Assembly: GCF_009389715.1 (NCBI RefSeq)
Contig: NW_024067686.1
Location: forward strand, 712,501-776,500
Source of the DNA: Phoenix dactylifera
Taxonomy: Eukaryota > Streptophyta > Magnoliopsida > Arecales > Arecaceae
Length of the DNA: 64,000 nt
Direction: 5' to 3'
Shown here: one piece after another, positions 48,235 to 58,242 of the stretch
Layout of the letters: every line of letters begins with the position of its first letter
Numbering within the stretch: the stretch's first letter is position 1
The notes under the pieces: model-generated
What the model was told of the DNA's origin: nothing
What the model saw: the letters and a program-made list of their open reading frames with translations, nothing else
The model's database searches: none
Made by a program: the position numbers and the translations under genes

Positions 48235-50482
48235 TGTGAGATACTGGGCTGAAGCCGGCAGCCCCAGCCGACTTCAGCCCAACACCCCTTTTGAAAGGGG
48301 CATAGCAGGGGACCGCAGACGCGATCCCCTCCATCTTCTTCGGGCGCAGAGACGCCGCGGGCATCCCGCGGCTGCACCGCGGTCGTCCCGCGTCCACCTC
48401 GCGGCCGCATGCACGGCAGCTGATTTCGCCTCCGCCGCAATTCCCGCGGCGGAGAGCCGTTACAATGGGGCTATAAAACCCCCGTTCCTCCTCCTTCGGA
48501 GATCACCCAAGCCCTCCTCCCTCTCCTCCGTCTCCTCCTCTCCCTCTCCTCCCTCTCCTCCCTCTTCTTCCTTTGTTCTTGCCTCCCGAGTGACCGGCGT
48601 CCTCTTCCCGACCGAGCGCCGTCCGGATCCCCCTCGCGGCCATCCCCTGTTCCGAGATCCATTCTCTCGGTTTCGAATGCCGCCGTCGCTTGACCGCCGG
48701 ATCAAACAGACGCGGCCGAGATCTTCCTCCCGTCGCCTCCGTCGACCGCCGGTAAGCCTTCTCTTGCCCTGTATTTCATTGTTTTTTTTCTGTTCAAGCC
48801 CCAAACTGAGGTCATCCTCGGATCCTCCATCTACGGCCGAGCCGCCGTGGCACTCTGCTGCCGGCCACGACCGCCCTACCAACGGCCGTGTCCCCCGCGA
48901 GCCGCCGGCCGGGCCACTGTCCGGCCACCTAGGCCGCCCCCCCCTTCCTCCCCTATTTTCCCATCTCCCTTGTCCGTGGGGAGATTGGGAAGGAAGAAGG
49001 CCCGTTATGGGCCGAACTGGGCCAAGATTGGGCCCAGTTCACGGTGGGCCCAACTTGGGCCCAGCTTTAAACCGAACCCGAATCCGAACTTGAACTCGAA
49101 CCCGAAACCAGAACCTGAAACCCGAACCCATTTGGCCAATAAATGGAATTTTGTAGTTAAGCCCTTGACAGTATGTTATTTCATAAAAGGATCTTCTATA
49201 AGTTATGTTTGATCCCTATAAGAAAGATTATTACATAAGAGTCCCCAAATGTATTCGATTGGTCCCTCCACTAAAGTTTTATTATAAAACAGTACCCTGT
49301 AATTAAGTATTAGCCCCTGCAATGCATAAATAATCCATTAGAGACCAACTTTGGGGGCCCTATTGGGCTGGATCTATGCGGGCCAATTGGGCCGTGTCCA
49401 ATATGGGCCCTATTGGGCCATGCCCATTATGGGCCAACTCTGAGCCCTGTTGGGCCATGTCCAATGGTATTACTTTTGGTTTTGCTTAGCTTTGAAATTT
49501 ATAAAGAAATTAATTAAATGTTAACAGGTGAACCTGATCCGCCTACCTGAAGTAGGAATTAAGCGAGGAGAGGTATAACTTAATACTTCGAGTGTGATTT
49601 CCAAATTATTTGATAAATAGATTAAATTCTAATAAATGTTTTGTATTCTATAAAATGGGTCTGGCATGTTAAATTTTATTTGAAAATTATGCTTTGAAAT
49701 CCGTAAACTATGACTGAAAAATTTATGAAATCTGTTTTTATATATATGTATTCTCAGCATGGCTATGATCTGTTCTGTTCTATTCTGGCCCCGCCAATGG
49801 GGATTATACGTTGGACCTGTCGACTTGTAATCTGTGAGGAACCGGTTTCGACACCGCGCCACCGGTGATTAGAATAGTGGTTTCTGGACACCGGCTGCCA
49901 TCGGTGGGTAAATATAGTGGATTTGGCACTTTTTTGTGCAACACCGGCTGCCATCGGTGGATAAAAATAGTGGATTTGGCACTTTGTGCAACCCATGCCA
50001 CTGGGTTACGTGGCCGTAGCCTATCATGTTGAGATTCTGATATCATATTTTTGGAAAAATGATAATAAGTTTTGAAAACAGTAAAATGATGTTATTTATT
50101 CCAGATATTATCCTGCATTTTGATCTGATATGCTCTGACCCCACTTTGGCGTATTTTGTTGCTTACTGGGCTAGTGTAGCTCATTATTCTGTTTTCTCCA
50201 CTTTTCAGATCCAGAGGCTTGATCTCACAAGATTGAGGAGTGCGCTAGATTTTCCGATGATTTCTTCGATTATGGGCATTTTAGTTAAATTAGTTTGGAC
50301 ATTTGAACTATGTTGGCATATGCTATTTTGAAATTTTGTAAGACCGCTTTTGAACATTTTAAATAATTATGTCATCTTTGAATAGCTGTATCTGCTTTGA
50401 TATGATCTGCTGCCTTGCGCGCCCGTGCGGCCCGCCGTGCGGGCGTGCGGCGTCTGCCGCGCCTCGGGCCCGGGGCGTGATA
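48235..50482 (+). mobile_element. Tekay/Del-type solo LTR nested in copia RT
   Basis: This 2248-bp LTR begins TGTGAGATACTGGGC and ends CGGGGCGTGATA, with GGCTA at 48230-48234 and 50483-50487. The expected terminal CA is TA, a single C-to-T change. It has a TATA box (TATAAAA, 48472-48478) followed by a CT-rich stretch, a segment rich in GGGCC (48990-49450), and near its end the typical CAGATCCAGAGGCTTGA phrase (50207). Frames within it are spurious. No internal region remains. Confidence 0.9.
48245..48281. repeat. 15-bp inverted repeat near the LTR start (one mismatch)
   Basis: TGGGCTGAAGCCGGC and GCCGACTTCAGCCCA flank a 7-nt loop, 10 bp inside the Tekay-type LTR. It corresponds to the hairpin at 22171-22205 in the other LTR of this type. 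Confidence 0.9.
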
Positions 50483-52530
50483 GGCTATGACGTAGATTTA
50501 TTCTTCCTAACTCATCATGCAAGAAAGCTACTTTGACATTAAGTTGCTCAAGCTCTAAATCGAACGTGCAAACATTACAAATAATACATGTATCGAGCTA
50601 TGCTTCACAATAGGAGAGCAATTCATGAAAGTCCACTCCACCTGAGTGTAGCCTTTTGCAACTTACAATGCTTGGAACTGTGCTACCTCAGTCCCAAGAA
50701 TACCTTCCTTCTTCTTCAAAACCCAATTACAACCTCCTACTCTTTTATTATTAGGCAATTGGACTAACTCCCATTCTGAAGTGATTTTTCTGAAGTGACA
50801 AAATCTCTTTATTCATGGCTATGGCCCATTCTATGACTTCTTGCTGTTAATTGCATCCTGATATGAGGAAGGTTGCTCATCCACAATACTCTCAACTACC
50901 ATAAGAGCATAAGCAACCATGCCTGCATATTGTAAAGATAGTTTAATCTTCTGTCCCGACCAGTAGCAATATTGTACTGCTATTGTTGTTGTGACATATA
51001 GCGGACTCATTAAAAGTAACATCTCTGCTAATAATAATTCTGAATGACCTAGAATCATTTATACACTACAATCTATATCCCTTCACCCCATATGCATATC
51101 CTAGAAATATGTATTTTCTTACCCTCAGTTCAAGTTTACCATCATTCATACGAACATATGTAGGACAACAAAATATTTTCAAATAAAAATAATTAATAGA
51201 TTTACCGGACCATACCTTATATAGAATCTGCACTCAATTGCATTGATTGAGATCAATTTATTAGTTACCATATTGTAATAATTGCTTTAGCCTAGAAGGT
51301 TTTGCTAAGGCCAATATTTGTGAGCATACAACAAGCTCTCTCCATGAGTGTCCTATTCATTTATTTTGTAACTCCATTCTGCTATGGTGATCATCGTAAA
51401 ATATGGTATCTCACTATAGCTTCATTCTTGGAAAACTCGTCAAATTCTCCTCAACAATACTCCAAGCTATTATTGGTTCTCAGCATTTTAATCTTCTTTC
51501 AATCTGCTTGTCAACCAAAATTTTTCACTGTTTGAATCTGACAAATACTTCATCCTTGTATTTTGGAAAATACATCCTGACATTTCTAGAATAGTCATTA
51601 ATAAACATCAGAAAATAACGATGTCCATTTATCGATGTAATTGGAGAGGGACCCCAAAGTTCTGAATAGATGTAATCTGATGCACCCTTTGATACTATGA
51701 ATACTAGTACTAAATTTTGTCCAGCACTACTTGCTAAATACACAATGTTCGTAGAAATCTAGTTTCCCTATCTTTACACTATCAAGCAGGGCTCTCTTAA
51801 ATAGAGTCATCATCCATCTCTCACTCATATGCCCTAATCGCACATGCCATAACTGAGTAACATCTGTATTTAACAACTTTGATGATAAAGAAACTATTGT
51901 AGTACCAGTTATTGTTTTACACTATAAGTGATACAAGCAATTCACTAACCTTCCTTTCAAAAATACAAGGGGCCTCCTTAGAGATTCATAACAAACTATT
52001 CTCACAATATATTTATACCCTTGAGAATCTAGAGTATTCGAGAAAATTAGGTTCTTTTTTGACTTCTGAAACATGCCAAACTTCTAAGATCATCATAGTA
52101 CCATCATACATCTCAATTTGAATTCTTCTAACCAACAACCATAATGAATTTATTGTCCCCCAACAAAATCTTTCCTCTCTTAGGTTAATAGATAGAAAAA
52201 CAATCACTATAAGGAGTCATATGAATAGAACAACATAAATTAAGAATCCACTCTCTCCTAGATCTACTGATAATAATTGACAGAACTTCACTACCAACAT
52301 CATCGGAATTTTCTTGCATCACACTAGTATTAGCATTAGAGATAGTCACTATCTTTTTCATCATTTTCTCTTTTTTGTGGACAAAGTCTTATAATGTGCC
52401 CTTCCTTGTGACAGTGGAAATAATGAATGTTTTTGAGTTTCAACTTTAATTTAGACTTGCCCCTACTGCTAGAACCCCTTTCAAATTCACACCCAGATGT
52501 TCGGGTTTGGAGTACCTCGAGTAGCACCAG

Positions 52531-53509
52531 TGTCAGAGTGGGGGATCTCTCCTGCGTCCTTCGGCGGGAGTATAAGCCAGGACCGGACTGTGCTTGGATT
52601 TGATGCTTTGGTCTTCATCCGAGGGTAGTACTATTTTTATGGAAGGTGGTCTGGGATCGCCTACCGATGAGAGCAGTGCTTAGTGGACGTGGTTTGAGGA
52701 TTTTCTCAGTATGCGAGGTGTGTGATGTTGACGAGACGGTAGACCATGTGATGTTTCAGTGCACACGGGCAAGGATGCAATGGCAGGTGGCGAGATTCCC
52801 GTAGGGGGCTTCGTGCCAGCGGGACCAGTTCTTACTGGCCATCTGCCGATGGTCTGGTACGCCATTGTTACGCCAAGAGGCTATCAGAGCGACCTGCACA
52901 ACCTACCAGATTTGGCTGGCAAGGAATGCTCGAACTTTTGGTGAGTATAGATTGTCGCCGAGGCTCGTGGTGGAGAGCGCCCGAGTGTAGGCGGCGGAAA
53001 TTAGTCATATCTCATCCTTAGAAGGGCCTTTGATAGCTCGGGATATTTGGGGCTCCCATTCTACTCAGGCAGTACCCCGTAAGATATTCTTCACCTAGGA
53101 GCCCCCATCCCCGAGTTTTCTCAAGGTCAATTTTGATGAGTTCGTCTCGAATGGAGGTATGAGGGGAGGCGCGAGTTTTGTTATCAGGGACCCGGACGCC
53201 ATGGTGGTGGCAACAGGCGGTTATCAGCTATTTGACATCTCCGTGCCTGGTGCGGAGCTGAGGGCTGCCTAGGCGGGCTTTTGACACGCCCAGCTTGAGT
53301 TACGAGCCAGCTCAGTCATCTTGGATGGTGACTCGGATACAGTCATCAGTTGGATCCAGGGGGTTAGAGAGGTGCCGGCGGCAATCACCCATTGCTTCGT
53401 GACATCTAGACAATGACGAGGCATGGAGGTGCCTTTTAGGCCAAGCATGTATTTCATGAAGCTAATGGAGCTGCGGATTGGGTGGCCGCCGATGTAGCCA
53501 GCCATGTTG
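52531..53509 (+). pseudogene. LINE (L1-type) 3' part: RT zinc region and RNase H, first segment
   Basis: The frame from about 52637 reads LWKVVWDRLPMRAVL, then a C-x2-C...H-x4-C motif (CEVC...HVMFQC) typical of the region after LINE RT. Next is an RNase H domain with Asp in KVNFDEFV, Glu in GAELRAA and Asp in ILDGDSDTVI. Several stops interrupt it, so it is inactive. It is 5'-truncated, which is usual for LINEs, and lies next to copia sequence. It is broken at 53509 by a CACTA element and resumes at 56757. Confidence 0.85.
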
Positions 53510-53879
53510 CACTACAAAAGAAAGGATATGTCCCGGCGGTTTTTTTGGTCTCTACCGACGCTTTTAAGCGTCGGCGAATTTCCAGCCCACGCACCCCAAA
53601 GCATGGGTCAGACGTCGGGTAGGTGGGCGTGGGTCCGATTTTTGCCGACGCGAATAGAAAGCGTCGGCAGAAACAGGGCTTTCCCGACGCTAATAGAAGC
53701 ATCGGCAAAAACGACATTCGCCGACGCTTTAAAGTGTCAGGAAAGCCCAAAGCATTCCCAGTTTTGGGTTTTCGCCGATGCTTTAAAGCGTCGGCGTAGG
53801 CGTGCCATAACTTTTTTTTACTAACGCTTTAAAGCTTCGGGATTGCTATTTTTGAAAAAAAAATAAAAATACGAATATA

Positions 53880-54636
53880 AATTAAAGCCATATCAACCTG
53901 TGCTCGGATTATGAGGATGTATGCATTCCTAGCGGCACCATTTAACACTGAATCTGCATCGTCATGCCTTAGGAGCTTAAGAGCCTCCTCCTCTTGCAAT
54001 GCAAAGACCTTAAGAGCATAACACAATGGGCATGTAAGATGAAGTTGAACAAGAAAAAATGTATAGACTTAAATTATCTCTACCCAACCACAGTTAATAC
54101 TCTTCTTATGAAGATATTAAACAAAATGACACAGGAAATCTTTTAGACAGCGTTCAACTGACGTTCCTCACTGTAAGTTCTACTCAAATCTTGATTGTAG
54201 TTAGATCTTCAAATGGAACCTGATTGCATCTCAACAGGGCAACAATATGCGGTGTGGCAAAAACATATAACATAGTAATATTAAGTAAAAACTAACATTT
54301 TGAAATAATGAATCAATTTGGACAAGGAAATTGATAAGGAAGCTTGGGCATATATACTTTCAGGCAAACATAATACATGAAACAAGATAAGGTATAATTT
54401 CTGCCACCATGTAAACTGAAAGGTTATTGTAATGTAAGACCTGTGGTGCAGAATCGGCACCAGCAGAGACAGCAGCCTGTGATTCCTTTAACACAGTGAA
54501 CCAATCCTTTTGCTTACGTGCTTCATTACACTTGGCCAAATGGGTCTGGAGAGCATGCACTTGTGAGAAGTCATTAGAGCTGGTTTCCTTTCGTGATAGC
54601 TTGTAATGGTGAATTGCCTTCTCAGCTTCTCCCAGT
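53880..54636 (-). pseudogene. Captured TPR-protein fragment (TTL-like), two exons
   Basis: One exon (54636-54441, between a CAG acceptor and CAG/GTCTTA donor) reads LGEAEKAIHHYKLSR...HLAKCNEARKQKDWF...AAVSAGADSAPQ. The next piece (about 54012-53880) reads VFALQEEEALKLLRHDDADSV and AYILIIRAQVDMAL. The order and wording match the TPR region of plant TPR-thioredoxin-like (TTL) proteins as I remember them. The fragment has intron sequence between exons, so it was copied from genomic DNA. It has no start or end of its own. Confidence 0.7.
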
Positions 54637-55011
54637 CTGTGAAATATGTGCAGAAATATCAAGTTTTGTTTAAATAAGGCTATGGAAGAAGTAAATTATG
54701 AGGAAAGATGCCACCCTTCCTTTGAGTTTAGTACTCCACATGGAAGAAGATCACTTAGAATATAAGCCAATCATAATTAAATCAATATGTAAATAAGAAC
54801 CTAGTGAGTACCTTCAGCTTACGCAGAGACCCAGAGATTTCCTCTATCAAAAGAACCTGAAGATGATCAAAGCACATATTAGAGGTTCTAAGCAATTTAA
54901 AACAATCAATTCAAAATTCACAAGAATCCCCCTTTTTTTTAGCAAAACAGAGAGAAGGACCACAATACATAAGAGTTCCAGATGTTTGGAGCACTTAAGA
55001 AGCTTCATTAC

Positions 55012-55081
55012 CTTAGGCATTTCAAAGCCAAGTAGCTCAATTTTCCACTGAACATAAGCTCCTTCAGGAACACTAGAAGGC
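55012..55081 (-). pseudogene. Captured FKBP-isomerase exon (PAS1-like)
   Basis: A single exon between an AG acceptor and AAG/GTAATG donor encodes PSSVPEGAYVQWKIELLGF followed by EMPK. This is the end of an FKBP domain of the plant PASTICCINO1 type, where VPxGAxVQWEIELLGFE is conserved. A second splice-bounded piece at about 54813-54857 is open but unassigned. Only one domain edge is present, so it has no isomerase activity. Confidence 0.65.
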
Positions 55082-55158
55082 CTGTTCATGAAATCTCATT
55101 AGTATTTTCAAGTGTTTTGTTCAGAAACCAAGATAGCCAATTGGTTTAGAAAATTGAC

Positions 55159-55460
55159 CTTGTAAACAAGTTCCAAACAAGGTCTGTAACAGAGTGTTTA
55201 AGCCGGCCACAAACAGTAATGTCTGGATCACCTGAGCTTTCTCATCCTAAAGCAATAAAAGTGGTTTCACGTACAATTTTTTTTGAAAACAAAAGCTAAA
55301 CGAACCATCAACCTCATGGATCATGCATATTTGTGTAATTAAGTCATACATTTCCTCCACCCATCTGAGGAACAAGAGCAAATGATAACAGTGGTGCCAA
55401 GCATAACCAGGTAGTGCTGGAAACCGAGAAGGATAGCCTCCGCTGCATCGAAATTTCGCC
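55159..55460 (-). pseudogene. Captured nucleobase-ascorbate transporter (NAT) fragment
   Basis: Two pieces follow each other. The first (about 55460-55352) reads EAILLGFQHYLVMLGTTVII, then after a small frameshift ALVPQMGGGN before a GTATGA donor. The second (55246-55159, TAG acceptor, CAAG/GTCAAT donor) reads DEKAQVIQTLLFVAGLNTLL and continues QTLFGT. These are the first conserved helices of plant NAT/NCS2 permeases. The frameshift and missing remainder make it non-functional. Confidence 0.8.
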
Positions 55461-55822
55461 ATTAAGCCAAACAGGTGACGCTAACAGCCAAAAACCCACA
55501 CCAGATGGAAAACAAAGTAATGAAACCCTCAAAAGCAGAAAAAGGAAGAACATTAAATAAATCCCACTGAATTAGCAACAAAAGACCAAATCTAGTAGGA
55601 GCACCTACCCAGATAAGAGAGTAATAATACTTCAACTAGATACAAGCGGCACATATACGAACATTTATTTTCATATTAGTAATCAAGAAGCATATTAAAG
55701 ATACAAAGAGAGTCAAGCAGGTCTCGAACGAGTAAACTAAATTCAAACAAATAAAAGTTAAAAAAAGAGAGGAAACAATCAGTTCTTATACAGCAAACAC
55801 AATATAAAATAGCAAAAATTTG

Positions 55823-55865
<43 letters not shown>

Positions 55866-55879
55866 GGTGGTTTTGGGCT

Positions 55880-56425
55880 CACGCCATGGAGGAGGACTGG
55901 TTTCCTCGTCAACCCGCGCCAGGTAGCCATCATTGATGCCGTAGGCGGAGGCGCGCACCACTGTGTGGACGGACCCGTGGACGCCGCGCGGCGGGAAACG
56001 ACAGAATGAGACGGCGAGCTCGGCAGCGCCGGGGGACTCGATCATGGGGAACATGAGTCCCTGGGGGCCGAGATCAAGGGCCTTCTTGGCCCAGGCGGCG
56101 GAGAGCTCTGGAAGGCGGAGGATGGCCGGGGTGCGGGCGGCGGCGAGGGCGAGGAGGCAGGGGAGGGCCTCCGCGATGCCGCCAGAGCCGTGCTCCATGT
56201 CGACGACCACGTAGTCGTAGCCGGCAAGGCCGGCGATCTCGGCGAGGGTCGGGGAGGAGCGCAGGAGGAAGAGGCCGTAGAGGGTCTCGCCGGCGATGAG
56301 GCGGGACTTGAGGATCTGCGGTTCGAGGGAGAGGGGGGCGAAGTCGGGATCCAAGGAGGCGGCGAAGAGGTGGGCGAAGATATCATCGCCGGAGCCGTTC
56401 TGCTTCTTGAATCTGGAGGGGGTTA
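55880..56425 (-). pseudogene. Captured HpcH/HpaI-type aldolase N-terminal fragment
   Basis: A GC-rich open frame reads SRLIAGETLYGLFLLRSSPT, LAGYDYVVVDMEHG and LGPQGLMFPMIESP, ending near HTVVRASAYGI. These are hallmarks of the HpcH/HpaI aldolase family (class II, metal-dependent; the Glu of MIES and Asp of VVVDMEHG region are typical). About 160 residues, the first half of the fold, are present. Family text stops around 55890, before a GA-repeat (55827-55861). It is the 5'-most captured piece in transcript order. Confidence 0.8.
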
Positions 56426-56753
56426 GGGAGGGGGGGGCGATGATGATGAGAGAGAGAGAGAAGACGAGGAATGGACGAGGAATGGGGATGATGATCCCCT
56501 CTTAAAAAACTCTGGAATGGGTTGAGGGTGGAGGGCGGTGGCCGGGAAAACGGAAGGAGAGAGAGAGGGCTCGTTTCCGACGACGCTTTTTAGCGTCGTC
56601 TTATCCGGCGACTACACCGACGCTTATTAGCGTCGTCCTTTGCCGACGCTTTTTTACAAGCGTCCGCAAATTTTGACGCTAGACCAAATATTGCCGACGC
56701 TTGTGAAAAGTGTCGGCAAAAAAGCGTCGGTAAAACCGACTTTTCCTGTAGTG

Positions 56754-56900
56754 TTGGTGGTATCCTGTAGGCTTGGGATAGGGAGTTGCCCCGGGTGCTC
56801 TGAGATATTCTGTTTTCTGATTTTATTGGGTGTATTCGTACTCGTCAGGTATGAGTTATCTATCTTAACAAAAAAAATAAAAAATATAAAAATAAAAACT
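56754..56900 (+). pseudogene. LINE 3' end, second segment with A-rich tail
   Basis: With the CACTA element and one TTG copy removed, the LINE RNase H frame continues without a shift from WVAADVASHV into GGIL (stop TAG in place of an expected W codon), AWDRELPRVLRDILF and a terminal TGA. An A-rich tail (AACAAAAAAAATAAAAAATA) starts near 56867, as expected at a LINE 3' end. Confidence 0.8.
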
Positions 56901-58242
56901 ACATGAATAATTAAATTTACCAATAATGAAATAAATTGATGAAAATAGGATATTTAATTTATCAATAATTAGTGGCTAGATATAAAGTGATATACCTCCC
57001 TCCACAAATGACTCTATCAAACTTTTAAGATTAGTCTAAAATATCTCATTTCTGTACTAGCAAGTCATACCGAGAGTACTCACAAAAGTCTTTTGATTAG
57101 AAGAGAGGAAACAACTTGATGTGATTGAGAATGGCAATACAAAGGATGCATGGAAATTCTTTCTCTAGTGTCACTATTATTATGAAAAGATAGCAGGTCA
57201 ATAAACAGTAAACTTGAATTAGTTGAGTCAACAAGCGCGTTTCCTGATTAGGTCATGGTCACAGACTGGGCTCCCTCTCCCTTGAAAAATTCAATGCTAG
57301 ACAAGTTAATGAGTCTTAGAGACTTGGTTCACTTGTCAGGCCTATAAGCGTTTACTTTGCAGAGAATCTTAGACATAATTTGACTCAGACTTGGTTTTCT
57401 CAAGTGTGGTGGAGGGAAAAGGAACAGATGGAAATATGAAAAGTCCACATTGATAAGCTGGCGTATTGGAAACGTTTGAATCCGAAATACACTGTCATGG
57501 GCCAAGTAATGGTCAAGCTTGGGACCGACCACTTGACGGTATCCAGGAAATTTCGCTACCACTCTTAATAGTTTTGCTCACGACGGTCCTAAAACTCCAG
57601 GTTTTTTCCGGGAGTATTTTAGCTCCGAACTGTTAACTGATATATTCTATTGAAAATAAATTGATTTACGTTTAAATAACTAGCAATGGAATAATTAGTT
57701 TAGCTCATAAGTTGATTTATGTTTATAAAAGCTAGCAATGGTGTAAAGGACATACCAGCAAGAGTTCCTGAACAAACAGACGTCTCATTAGGATAATTTT
57801 CCTAGAAGAAAATCACCTGCTTACCCATAAAGTTGGGCGACCTTTGGTTTCACTAACATGAGCTGTTGAGCATCTAACTATGCACTCTTCCCACGCAAAA
57901 ATGTTGTGGCAGATTAATTTTTATTATTGGAGTTCTAGTCACCTAGTGTGAAATTACTTTGCAATGACCCTTGATCAAATCCAGGTATATATCCTAACCA
58001 CTGTTAATAAATAAGCATATCAATCATGTAACCTTGTAAGAGCATTAGTACTAAACTATCACCACGATAATAACAAAAATAGTCTATACCAATATTACAG
58101 ACCTCAAACCTTCAATTACAGTATCAACCCACAATTGAATACTTATTATTCACCACACTGATACGTAAACATAAGCAAGCATGGTTTTGACGATTACACT
58201 TGCATCACTTCTCGACAGAAGTAACGGAAACACTAACGAACA
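56901..58242. other. Intergenic region, nothing recognised
   Basis: AT-rich sequence between the LINE tail and the receptor kinase stop codon. No gene, RNA or element boundary could be supported. Confidence 0.4.

Larger units (their letters stand above)
48102..52530 (-). pseudogene. Decayed Ty1/copia gag-pol, split by a solo LTR
   Basis: Reading leftward, a gag knuckle remnant (CHKEGHIIRLC) is near 52400. Integrase core text (SELWGPSPITSINGHRYFLMFINDYSR in part) is at about 51550-51680, with D in the expected place. RT text on the order GGCNWVLKKKEG lies near 50690-50740, and YGLKQLPRQWYRRFDTFM at 48110-48175. Many stops and frameshifts separate them. The Tekay-type LTR (48235-50482) sits inside RT with a GGCTA duplication. 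It is an old, non-functional copy; its LTRs were not found. Confidence 0.8.
53510..56753 (-). mobile_element. Non-autonomous CACTA element carrying fragments of several host genes
   Basis: Ends are CACTACAAAAGAAAGG and CTTTTCCTGTAGTG, with TTG on both sides (53507-53509, 56754-56756), the 3-bp duplication of CACTA elements. Both subterminal zones (about 53555-53835 and 56570-56745) carry repeats of GCCGACGCTT and its complement, expected transposase-binding sites. The 3.24-kb element has no transposase. Its interior holds exon-intron pieces from at least four plant genes, all on the minus strand: an HpcH/HpaI-type aldolase, a nucleobase-ascorbate transporter, an FKBP isomerase and a TPR protein. 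It sits inside a LINE RNase H frame. Confidence 0.95.

Noticed and set aside
48215-49212. 292-codon and other frames in the Tekay-type LTR
   Set aside because: They lie across an LTR with its TATA box and CT-rich leader, and have no domain; one even crosses the LTR boundary.
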